Origin: a virus
Strand: one strand, 5' to 3'
Length of the DNA stretch: 39,688 nt
Virus record (IMG/VR): IMGVR_UViG_3300046519_000152
Span: 1 to 39,688 of that record
This document shows positions 14,159-20,380 of the stretch, piece by piece. Every line of letters starts with the position of its first letter. Positions within the stretch are counted from its first letter, which is position 1. The translations under genes were made by a program, and so were the position numbers. A model generated the notes under the pieces. It ran no database searches. It had not been told where the DNA came from and saw nothing but the letters and a program-made list of their open reading frames with translations.

Positions 14159-14190
14159 CTTCATGATCGCTAGGCCTTTCGTTTGGCGGC

Positions 14191-14199
14191 TGCTATAAC
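14191..14199 (+). promoter_or_regulatory. Candidate extended -10 promoter of moron
   Basis: TGCTATAAC (14191-14199) reads as an extended -10 element (TGn then TATAAC, 5 of 6 to TATAAT). No good -35 is visible at 17 bp. It lies 25 bases before a gene that looks independently controlled, with AGGGGC as ribosome-binding site. Confidence 0.4.
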
Positions 14200-14223
14200 G
14201 CTCCCCACTTTTAGGGGCAAAAA

Positions 14224-14799
14224 ATGAATTGGATGACGGTGATAGTAGGGGTTGCTGCGTGCCTGATTTTCGGGATGCTTGGTCTTACGGCCGGCATCAA
14301 CTTGAATCCGGCATCAACGGTTTCGTACGTGTGGGACTGGAATACGGCAGGAAGCTGGGTCTCGGGCATCGGTGCATTGCTGGCTGTGCTCACCACTTTA
14401 TGGCTAGCTGATAAGCAGCGCCGAGAAGATGTCGAGCATTTACAAGTTTCGGTAAATACCGCGCTTGCTCACCCTGACAGACCTTGGTTCATTTCCATTG
14501 AGGTTGTCGCAGACGGCAAGCGTCCGGCCACGGTTAGGGGGGTGACGATTACATCACCTCACGCGAAGCATGCTGTGTACATGACTGGGTTCCTGAGTTT
14601 CAGTGACCAGTTACCCATACAGCTTAGCTATGGAGAGAAAGCCAATTTTCACCTGGACTACGGGACTGAGGACCTGATCAAGGGTTTCGTCGTAGATCAC
14701 TGCAATGGCCAACCCGATGGCCTGAAAGCGGTTATTTCAACAAACCTGAACTCATTTACCGCCCCGTTCCATAAGAACCTTCTTACGCTGAACAGTTGA
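14224..14799 (+). CDS. Membrane protein moron of unknown function (191 aa)
   Basis: Two hydrophobic segments, ~4-25 (MTVIVGVAACLIFGMLGLTA) and ~43-62 (GSWVSGIGALLAVLTTLWLA), are followed by a basic KQRRED and a soluble beta-rich domain of ~125 residues (for example FISIEVVADGKRPATVRGVT and KANFHLDYGTEDLIKGFVVD). It is inserted between the connector and the scaffold, where lambdoid phages normally have no gene, has a candidate promoter and a strong terminator behind it, and its base composition looks less GC-biased than its flanks. These are marks of a moron expressed in the lysogen, possibly for superinfection or phage defence. The family is not recognised. Confidence 0.8.
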   Translation: MNWMTVIVGVAACLIFGMLGLTAGINLNPASTVSYVWDWNTAGSWVSGIGALLAVLTTLWLADKQRREDVEHLQVSVNTALAHPDRPWFISIEVVADGKRPATVRGVTITSPHAKHAVYMTGFLSFSDQLPIQLSYGEKANFHLDYGTEDLIKGFVVDHCNGQPDGLKAVISTNLNSFTAPFHKNLLTLNS

Positions 14800-14817
14800 T
14801 AAATCGCTAAATACCAG

Positions 14818-14840
14818 ACCCGCCGATGGCGGGTTTTTTT
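14818..14840 (+). terminator. Rho-independent terminator after moron
   Basis: ACCCGCC (14818-14824) pairs with GGCGGGT (14828-14834) over a 3-base loop, followed by T7. A second small hairpin, CCCGC-AAA-GCGGG, lies at 14844-14856. It closes the moron unit; head gene transcripts must pass it. Confidence 0.9.
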
Positions 14841-14881
14841 ATGCCCGCAAAGCGGGAAATTAAGCCCAAGGGGTGCGCCAA

Positions 14882-15619
14882 GTGGAAGACGAAAACCAGA
14901 TCGATCTTGAAAGCCCGGCCGTCAAAGACGCCATTGCAGCGGCCGTGGAGGCTGCTACCGCCGGACTCAAGAACAAGAACACCGAGCTGCTTGGCTCGCT
15001 GAAAAATACCAAAACTGAACTGGACGGCTTCAAAATCCAGTTCGAAGGCTTGGACATCGCTGCGGTGAAGGGCCTGCTGACCAAGGTCGGCCAGGACGAA
15101 GAAACCAAGCTCATCGCTGAAGGAAAGCTCGACGAGGTCATCACTCGTCGCACCGAGCGCTTGCGTGGCGACTACGACAAACAGCTGACCGCCGAGAAGG
15201 CCCGCGCCGACAAGGCCGAGGCCTTCGCAGCCAAGTACAGCGACAAGGTGCTGGCCGACTCCATCCGCGCTGCCGCCATTAAGGCCGGCGCTCTACCCGA
15301 GGCTGCCGAGGACATCATTCTTCGCGCTCGGGGCACTTTCAAGCTCAGTGAAGACGGCGAAGCAATCGCTACCGACCGTGATGGCGAGGTCATCTACGGA
15401 AAGGACGGCAAGACCCCTCTGTCGCCGCTCGAATGGGCGGAATCACTGCGTGAATCAGCAACACACCTCTGGCCAAGGGCTCAGGGTGCCGGGCAGACCG
15501 GCGACAACGGTGGCAAGGCTACCAAAAAGTGGGGGGAGCACACCGAACAAGAGCGCGCCGCGCTCGCACGGGACAACCCCGAAGCATACAAGCGACTCAA
15601 AGCCACTCAAGGAACCTAA
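14882..15619 (+). CDS. Scaffold protein
   Basis: 245 aa from GTG 14882, chosen because AAGGGG lies 8 bases upstream (GTG 14873 would overlap it). The protein is acidic, Ala/Lys/Glu-rich and nearly all helix: ESPAVKDAIAAAVEAATAGL, then a coiled-coil (YDKQLTAEKARADKAEAFAA), ending in a basic segment (TEQERAALARDNPEAYKRLK). These features, and its place directly before the capsid gene, mark a prohead scaffold that shapes capsid assembly and is then lost. No protease motif is visible, so it seems not to be a protease-scaffold fusion. Confidence 0.88.
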   Translation: MEDENQIDLESPAVKDAIAAAVEAATAGLKNKNTELLGSLKNTKTELDGFKIQFEGLDIAAVKGLLTKVGQDEETKLIAEGKLDEVITRRTERLRGDYDKQLTAEKARADKAEAFAAKYSDKVLADSIRAAAIKAGALPEAAEDIILRARGTFKLSEDGEAIATDRDGEVIYGKDGKTPLSPLEWAESLRESATHLWPRAQGAGQTGDNGGKATKKWGEHTEQERAALARDNPEAYKRLKATQGT

Positions 15620-15622
15620 TCC

Positions 15623-16600
15623 ATGGCCACCACGCAACTCGCAGACATCTTCGTCAGCGACTACTACGCCGATCTGGCGCCGGTTAACTCGCCGGAAAAG
15701 ACTGCTGTTTTTGACTCCGGCATTATCGTCAAATCCCCCGAACTGGATGCCATCGCGTCCAACGGGCAGGGCACCGCAGAGATTGCCTACTGGCAGGATC
15801 TGGATGCAGACGAAGAACCCAACATCTCCAACGACGACCCGGATGACCTGGGCCTGGTTGGCAAAGCCGAGATGGGCAGCATGCGTGCGCGCACGCTGTA
15901 CCTCAACAAAGGCTATGGCGTTGCCGACTTGACCACCGAACTGGCCCGCACCGAGCCAATGCAGCACATCCGAAACCGTTTCGGCACCTACTGGACTCGC
16001 CGCTGGCAGCGTTACCTGCTGGGCGCTGCTCGCGGCATCATTGCCTCGAACATCGCCAATGATGCGGGTGACATGGTTGTCGATGCTGGTGCGACTATCA
16101 GCGCTGGTGCATTCCAGGATGCTGCGTTCACTTCTGGCGATGCTGCCGACGTGTTCTCCGCTATCGGCGTGCACTCGGTCGTAATGAACCAGATGGTCAA
16201 GCAGGACCTCATCGAGTACCTGCGTGACTCCGATGGCCGCATTCTCCTGTCCACCTACCTGGGCAAGCCAGCGTTCATGGACGACAGCCTGGTCTACGGC
16301 GCCGGTCGTTACCTGTCCGTGTTCTTCGGCCAGGGCGCGTTCGGCTACGGCGAAGGCAGCCCGGCGAACCCAGTCGAGCTGGAGCGCAAGCCGTCCGGCG
16401 GTAATGGCGGCGGTGCTGAAGTCCTCTGGGAACGGAAGACCATGATCCTGCAGCCGGCTGGTTTCAGCTGGAAGGGCGGCGAGAACCGCAACCTGAGCCC
16501 GACCGCAACGCAATACGCGGCGGCTGCCAACTGGGAGCGCGTGTTCGACCGCAAGCAGGTTCCTTTCGCTGCCGTCATCAGCGGCACCGTCACCCCGTAA
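15623..16600 (+). CDS. Major capsid protein
   Basis: 325 aa, start ATG 15623 with AAGGA upstream. It follows the scaffold and has the composition of an HK97-fold shell protein: N-arm with VFVSD-like IFVSDYYADLAPVNSPEKTA, a GQGTAEIAYWQDLDADEEPN segment, a spine-helix-like stretch TTELARTEPMQHIRNRFGTY, then WTRRWQRYLLGAARGIIASN, and a C-terminal P-domain/A-domain end with ERVFDRKQVPFAAVISG. No N-terminal propeptide is evident. The same layout occurs in capsid proteins of Pseudomonas siphophages. It is the most highly expressed structural gene by position, and is followed by a UUCG hairpin. Confidence 0.9.
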   Translation: MATTQLADIFVSDYYADLAPVNSPEKTAVFDSGIIVKSPELDAIASNGQGTAEIAYWQDLDADEEPNISNDDPDDLGLVGKAEMGSMRARTLYLNKGYGVADLTTELARTEPMQHIRNRFGTYWTRRWQRYLLGAARGIIASNIANDAGDMVVDAGATISAGAFQDAAFTSGDAADVFSAIGVHSVVMNQMVKQDLIEYLRDSDGRILLSTYLGKPAFMDDSLVYGAGRYLSVFFGQGAFGYGEGSPANPVELERKPSGGNGGGAEVLWERKTMILQPAGFSWKGGENRNLSPTATQYAAAANWERVFDRKQVPFAAVISGTVTP

Positions 16601-16611
16601 TCTGATTCGGC

Positions 16612-16631
16612 AGGGCGCCTTCGGGCGCTCT
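16612..16631 (+). terminator. UUCG-tetraloop hairpin after capsid gene
   Basis: AGGGCGCC (16612-16619) and GGCGCTCT (16624-16631) form an 8-bp stem with one G-U pair closed by a C(UUCG)G tetraloop. There is no T-run, so it is more likely an mRNA-stabilising or attenuating structure than a full terminator. It lies between the capsid stop and the next Shine-Dalgarno. Confidence 0.7.
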
Positions 16632-16650
16632 TGTCGACAGGGAGCTACCG

Positions 16651-17100
16651 ATGAAAGTCATCTACACCGATACCCCGGGCAATGAGCCTGGCGTTTGCTA
16701 TCGCCTGCTCAACGAGTTCTTCGGCGTGATCAGTTCGGCCAAGGAAGTGGTGGTGGACGGCGATAAGCCGAACATCATTGAGGCCTATAAGCGCGCCGGC
16801 ATCATCGTATCCGATGGCAAGGCCCCGGCATTGCTCCAAGACGGCCCGACTGTCGCGGAGTTCGTCGATGCCGGTTACAAGGCGATCAACTACCCGCCCC
16901 AGGGTTACGCCTCGAAAAGCACCGACGCTGAAATCGCTGGCGCCATCGCAGCCCAGAAAAAGGCTGACGACGATGAGCCTGAAACCGATCCTCTGAAAAT
17001 GAAGGTCGATGACCTGAAAGCGTGGCTGACTGCCAAAGGCATCGAGTTCGCTGCCGACGCGAAGAAAGACGACCTGAAGGCTTTGGTGCCAACGGAATAA
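16651..17100 (+). CDS. Head-region structural protein with C-terminal HeH/LEM-like motif
   Basis: 149 aa, ATG 16651 after AGGGAG. Residues ~1-95 form a compact domain of unknown fold (VCYRLLNEFFGVISSAKEVV, then AYKRAGIIVSDG). An acidic Lys/Asp linker follows and the last ~35 residues read KMKVDDLKAWLTAKGIEF and KKDDLKALVP, the helix-extended-loop-helix (HeH/SAP-like) motif common at ends of phage structural proteins. The motif is often linked to nucleic acid binding. Lying just after the capsid gene, it may be a head decoration or neck component; the exact role is not known. Confidence 0.75.
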   Translation: MKVIYTDTPGNEPGVCYRLLNEFFGVISSAKEVVVDGDKPNIIEAYKRAGIIVSDGKAPALLQDGPTVAEFVDAGYKAINYPPQGYASKSTDAEIAGAIAAQKKADDDEPETDPLKMKVDDLKAWLTAKGIEFAADAKKDDLKALVPTE

Positions 17101-17110
17101 GGACTTACAC

Positions 17111-17488
17111 ATGACCGATTTCATCACCGTTGCCGACGTTACTGCCCAGCTTGGTCCTGACTGGGCTGGCACTGGTGATCCGGTCCTTGCCGTGGCTATG
17201 GCTAACGCCTGGCTCACGTCCAAGATTCTGCGTGTCGTCCCTGATCCGCTTCCGAGCGAGATCAAAACGGCAGGCGCCTATGCAGCCAAAGAGGCGGCAG
17301 CAGGCAATTTGTACAAAGCGACTCAGAAAGAAGTTCTCAGCAAGACCGTTTCAGCGCAATCCGGGACTTCGGTCAGCAAAACCTACGCCGAGGGATCAAC
17401 GGAGCTGAGCCAGGGCGAGAACTTTGCCTTGGGCCTGCTAGCACCATGGATCAAGCGCCCCGGCACCATCATGCTCAAAAGGATTTGA
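17111..17488 (+). CDS. Neck/head-tail adaptor candidate (125 aa)
   Basis: ATG 17111 after AAGGACTT. The protein has the size and helical layout of HK97 gp6/SPP1 gp15-type adaptors: ITVADVTAQLGPDWAGTGDP at the N-terminus, a helix VAMANAWLTSKILRV, a helix IKTAGAYAAKEAAAGNLYKA and a Lys/Ser-rich linker, then the end LGLLAPWIKRPGTIMLKRI. The helix-rich first half and the C-terminal WIKRPG segment are seen in connector proteins that bind the portal ring. The family assignment is by position and layout. Confidence 0.7.
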   Translation: MTDFITVADVTAQLGPDWAGTGDPVLAVAMANAWLTSKILRVVPDPLPSEIKTAGAYAAKEAAAGNLYKATQKEVLSKTVSAQSGTSVSKTYAEGSTELSQGENFALGLLAPWIKRPGTIMLKRI

Positions 17489-17490
17489 CG

Positions 17491-17880
17491 ATGGGCATGC
17501 GTGAGGAACTGCAGGCGGATCTCGCCGAAGCATTCAGCGACGAAGACGGCCTTGCTGATGCGGTGAAGCCTGTCGCCGGCAGCCGGAAAGAGGCTGGCGT
17601 CTACGATCCCGGCACCGGCAAGACCACCAGCACGACGACCACCTACGTGGGGCGCGGCGTATTCGGCAGCTATTTGTCGAAAGAGGTCGATGGATCGATG
17701 ATCCAGACCACAGACGAAAAGCTGTTGATCCTGCAGAACGAGTTGTTCGTGTCGGTTGCGGGCGTGGCCACCTCGGCGCGCACCGAGCCGAAGATCGGCG
17801 ACCTGATAGGCGGCAAGCGCGCGCTCAATGTCAGCCAGGACCCAGCAGGCGCGACGTGGACCGTCCAACTGAGGAAATGA
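17491..17880 (+). CDS. Head-closure/head-tail joining protein candidate (129 aa)
   Basis: ATG 17491 behind AAGGA; frames upstream overlap the preceding gene and are dismissed. N-terminal helix MREELQADLAEAFSDEDGLA, then beta-rich (VYDPGTGKTTSTTTTYVGRG, later ARTEPKIGDLIGGKRALNVS, ending ATWTVQLRK). This helix plus beta-barrel layout matches lambda FII / SPP1 gp16-like stoppers, which seal the portal after packaging. Direct homology is not certain. Confidence 0.65.
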   Translation: MGMREELQADLAEAFSDEDGLADAVKPVAGSRKEAGVYDPGTGKTTSTTTTYVGRGVFGSYLSKEVDGSMIQTTDEKLLILQNELFVSVAGVATSARTEPKIGDLIGGKRALNVSQDPAGATWTVQLRK

Positions 17881-17881
17881 C

Positions 17882-18538
17882 ATGGCGTCGAAGTACTCAG
17901 GACAGAAGGGCGGCTTTGCTGCGCAGATACGCGAGTTCGCCGAGCAGTCGAATGCGGCCATCGAAACCACCATGCGCGAGATCATCATCGAGCTTGGCTC
18001 CAGCGTCATCCGCATGTCGCCGGTGGGCAATCCCGAGATATGGGCGGAGAACGTCGCTCACCGTGCAGCGAATACACGCTCCGCTGACGACTACGACTTC
18101 AAGGTTGCCGTCCGCAACACAGTCATCAACCTGACCGAATCGAATTTCACCAAGTCCGGCAATCTGAAGAAGGGCGTGAAGTACGCTAAGCCGCTGACCA
18201 AAGCCGAGCGGGTGCAGAACTTCAACGTAAATGGCCTGGTCTCCGGCAAGGATTACGTCGGCGGGCGGTTCCGTGGCAACTGGATGTTCAGCATCGGCAG
18301 CCCGGACAGCAGCACGACAGAGACTGTCGACCCGAACGGCACCAAGTCCACCGCGCGCATCGTCGCTGGTGCGCTGGAGTTCAAGGCGGGCGACACGGCT
18401 TACATCACGAACTCGCTGCCCTACGCGATCCCTTTGGAGTTCGGACACTCGACCCAGGTACCAGGCGGCATGGTCCGCATCACTGTCGCGCGCTTCCAGC
18501 AGATTGTGCTTGAGGCCATCAGGAACAACCAGATATGA
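17882..18538 (+). CDS. Tail-completion protein, HK97 gp10-like
   Basis: 218 aa, ATG one base after the previous stop. The C-terminal half has the gp10-like pattern AYITNSLPYAIPLEFGHSTQ followed by VPGGMVRITVARFQ. The first half is helical (REFAEQSNAAIETTMREIII) with RMSPVGNPEIW, and a flexible Ser/Thr loop (SPDSSTTETVDPNGTKST) sits in the middle. Proteins of this family sit at the head-proximal end of the tail and complete the tail before joining. The next gene overlaps by 4 bases. Confidence 0.85.
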   Translation: MASKYSGQKGGFAAQIREFAEQSNAAIETTMREIIIELGSSVIRMSPVGNPEIWAENVAHRAANTRSADDYDFKVAVRNTVINLTESNFTKSGNLKKGVKYAKPLTKAERVQNFNVNGLVSGKDYVGGRFRGNWMFSIGSPDSSTTETVDPNGTKSTARIVAGALEFKAGDTAYITNSLPYAIPLEFGHSTQVPGGMVRITVARFQQIVLEAIRNNQI

Positions 18539-18945
18539 GCCACCTCACCATCCGCCTGCTGTATCAGCAGCGTTTAGCCGCATGGGCGGCCGACAAAGGC
18601 CTGCGCGTCTCGTACGAAGGCGCTGAGTTCATCCCGGAAGCTGACGAGACCTACCTGAGCTGCTTTGCGCTGCCGGCAGGCACGGACGCGAACACTCTGG
18701 CCGGGGACCACCGCGCGTACACCGGCGTGTTTCAGATCAATGTCGTGTCGCCGATCGGTAGCGGTACTGGCGACGCTGAAGGACTGGTCGATGAACTGGC
18801 CGATCTGTTCCCCGCGTATCTCCGGCTCAAGCGGGACGACTTCGAAGTGATCGTACTGACACCGGTTGAGCAAAGCCCGCCGATCCCCGGCGACACAACT
18901 CTCTCCGTGTCGGCATCGTTTCAGTACCGCGCTGATACCGACTAA
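18535..18945 (+). CDS. Tail terminator protein (lambda gpU-like position, DUF4128-like)
   Basis: 136 aa starting in ATGA. It has the pattern of DUF4128 tail terminators: N-terminal helix IRLLYQQRLAAWAADKGLRV, the motif YLSCFALPAGTDANTLAGDH, YTGVFQINVVSPIGSGTGDA, a helix EGLVDELADLFPAYL and a final strand LSVSASFQYRAD. These proteins cap the tail tube when the correct length is reached and join it to the head. It ends the head-neck operon, which closes with an intrinsic terminator. Confidence 0.82.
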   Translation: MSHLTIRLLYQQRLAAWAADKGLRVSYEGAEFIPEADETYLSCFALPAGTDANTLAGDHRAYTGVFQINVVSPIGSGTGDAEGLVDELADLFPAYLRLKRDDFEVIVLTPVEQSPPIPGDTTLSVSASFQYRADTD

Positions 18946-18967
18946 TTCGCCCATTGGGCAAACCCTG

Positions 18968-18989
18968 AACCCGCCTTCGAGCGGGTTTT
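18968..18989 (+). terminator. Rho-independent terminator before tail genes
   Basis: AACCCGC (18968-18974) pairs with GCGGGTT (18981-18987) over a 6-base CTTCGA loop, followed by TTTTG. It is between the tail-terminator and the tube-protein genes; its T-tract is short, so it may attenuate rather than stop transcription. Confidence 0.8.
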
Positions 18990-19015
18990 GTCATTTCTGC
19001 AAAGAGGAAACTCCA

Positions 19016-19663
19016 ATGGGCTACAAAATCCCGAACGGTGGCACGTTTCAACACGCCGCTACCTACGCCGCTCCACTTGCTGTGTCCGCAATCAGCAACG
19101 CGACCGAAGCCGTCGCCACTGTCACTGGGGCCACTCTGGCCGTAGGCGATATCGTCTTGGTCAGTTCTGGCTGGACTCAGTTGAACGGCCGTGTCGCTCG
19201 GGTGAAAGCAGCCACCGCGACAGCGATCACTCTGGAAGGTATCGATACCACCAACACCCAGATCTTTCCTGCGCTGGGCGGCGTTGGTTCGCTGAAGAAG
19301 GTGCTGACGTGGGTGCTGATCCCGCAGATTACTGACGTCGCATTTTCCGGCGGCGATCAGAACTATCTGGCAGTCGTATTCCTGGAGGATGCTCAGGGCC
19401 GCGAAATGCCAACGGACAAGGCTGCCGCTCGAATGACGCTGACAGTGGCCGATGACCCGGCCCAGGCGTACGTCCCCATTGTTGTCGCGGCTGACGCCAG
19501 CGGCGCACCGCAAGCGTCCCGTCTCAATCTTCCAGGCAACGACACAATCTACTACGGCGCTTGCACATCTTGGTCCGCGCAGCCTGTTGTCGCTCGGGGC
19601 GCTCTCCTGACCCGGACCATCACGCTCGCGTTGCAAGCCCCTATCACCCGTTACCTGTCGTAA
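19016..19663 (+). CDS. Major tail tube protein
   Basis: 215 aa from ATG 19016 (AAAGAGGAAA upstream); a longer frame lies upstream but crosses the terminator hairpin. The protein is beta-rich with Thr/Ala/Val repeats and lambda gpV-like layout: MGYKIPNGGTFQHAATYAAP, then TGATLAVGDIVLVSSGWTQL, KVLTWVLIPQITDVAFSGGD and a C-terminal ARGALLTRTITLALQAPITR. The tube protein polymerises in stacked hexamers. Its place right before the chaperone pair and the tape measure is diagnostic. Confidence 0.86.
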   Translation: MGYKIPNGGTFQHAATYAAPLAVSAISNATEAVATVTGATLAVGDIVLVSSGWTQLNGRVARVKAATATAITLEGIDTTNTQIFPALGGVGSLKKVLTWVLIPQITDVAFSGGDQNYLAVVFLEDAQGREMPTDKAAARMTLTVADDPAQAYVPIVVAADASGAPQASRLNLPGNDTIYYGACTSWSAQPVVARGALLTRTITLALQAPITRYLS

Positions 19664-19672
19664 GGGGCAACC

Positions 19673-20062
19673 ATGGCCAAGTTCAAGATTGCGCAGGACC
19701 CCACGTTCAAAAAAGACGTGGATATCCCTCGCGTGAACGGCACCGTGAACAAGGTGCCATTTGAGTTCAAGTACCGAGACCGGAAGGAGCTGGCGAAGCT
19801 CTTCGCATCATGGAACGAGGCAATCAAGGATGACCAGGAGCGTTTCGCTGAGAAGGGTGATGACATCACCTTGGTCGACATCACTGATGCTCACATTGAT
19901 CGACAGATTGAGCAGGTCACTGAGTTGGTAGTGGGCTGGGGGTTTGACGACAAGCTGAGCCCTGAATCAATCCGCGCTCTGGTGGAAACCTCCGCTGGTG
20001 CAGGTGATGCAATCGTGAAGGCCTACCAGGAAGCGTTCGCCGCAGTCCGCCTGGGAAACTGA
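19673..20062 (+). CDS. Tail assembly chaperone, upstream product (gpG-like)
   Basis: 129 aa, ATG 19673 with AGGGGC. It matches phage tail assembly chaperones: FEFKYRDRKELAKLFASWNE, DITLVDITDAHIDRQIEQVT and LVVGWGFDDKLSPESIRALV. These small proteins bind the tape measure and prevent its aggregation during tail building. The gene ends in a canonical -1 slippery heptamer directly before its TGA (see separate entry), so a minority of ribosomes should make a 232-aa fusion with the next frame, the equivalent of lambda gpGT. Confidence 0.88.
   Translation: MAKFKIAQDPTFKKDVDIPRVNGTVNKVPFEFKYRDRKELAKLFASWNEAIKDDQERFAEKGDDITLVDITDAHIDRQIEQVTELVVGWGFDDKLSPESIRALVETSAGAGDAIVKAYQEAFAAVRLGN
20053..20059 (+). 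promoter_or_regulatory. Programmed -1 ribosomal frameshift site (GGGAAAC)
   Basis: The heptamer GGGAAAC fits X-XXY-YYZ in the zero frame (CTG GGA AAC, then TGA stop). Slipping back one base makes the ribosome read CTG AAA GAG and then GTG 20068, joining the chaperone to the downstream frame without a stop. Lambda uses GGGAAAG in the same place between G and T. The downstream stop codon next to the heptamer and a Shine-Dalgarno-like AGAGG are consistent with stimulation. AAC is a weaker slip codon than AAG in E. coli, so efficiency may be low. Confidence 0.85.
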
Positions 20063-20067
20063 AAGAG

Positions 20068-20370
20068 GTGTCGCAGGCGCTGTACACGTCCGCGACACCG
20101 GCTGATCAGCTCGCGATGTTTGGCATCACATCGACCGATCTCGACGAGACCATCGACGTGCTGCCGGACAACTGGGGGGCGTTTGTTCTTTTCGATGCGA
20201 TGTCCACGCAATGGCGCACAGGATACGGCGGTCGGACCGGCCTCGATTACTCCGCACTCCCAGCGGTGATGAACCTGCTAGGGCTCCCCAAAAAGAACAG
20301 AAACAGCCTTTTTCAAGACGTCATTGTCATGGAAACCGAGGCGTTGCTCGTCATGAGCGAAGAAAAATAG
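20068..20370 (+). CDS. Tail chaperone frameshift extension (gpT-like, DUF1799-like)
   Basis: 100 codons in the -1 frame relative to the chaperone gene, from GTG 20068 if translated alone; as a fusion the frame joins at 20059 through Leu-Lys-Glu. The sequence resembles DUF1799 proteins: SATPADQLAMFGITSTDLDE, then NWGAFVLFDAMSTQWRTGYG, GGRTGLDYSALPAVMNLLGL. These are the T-part equivalents that bind the tape measure. No good ribosome-binding site precedes the GTG, which supports production by frameshift. Confidence 0.85.
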   Translation: MSQALYTSATPADQLAMFGITSTDLDETIDVLPDNWGAFVLFDAMSTQWRTGYGGRTGLDYSALPAVMNLLGLPKKNRNSLFQDVIVMETEALLVMSEEK

Positions 20371-20380
20371 CGGAGCGACC

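Noticed and set aside
15455-16513. 352-aa leftward frame over scaffold and capsid genes
   Set aside because: High-GC shadow of the capsid and scaffold frames; those match structural families and have proper ribosome-binding sites.
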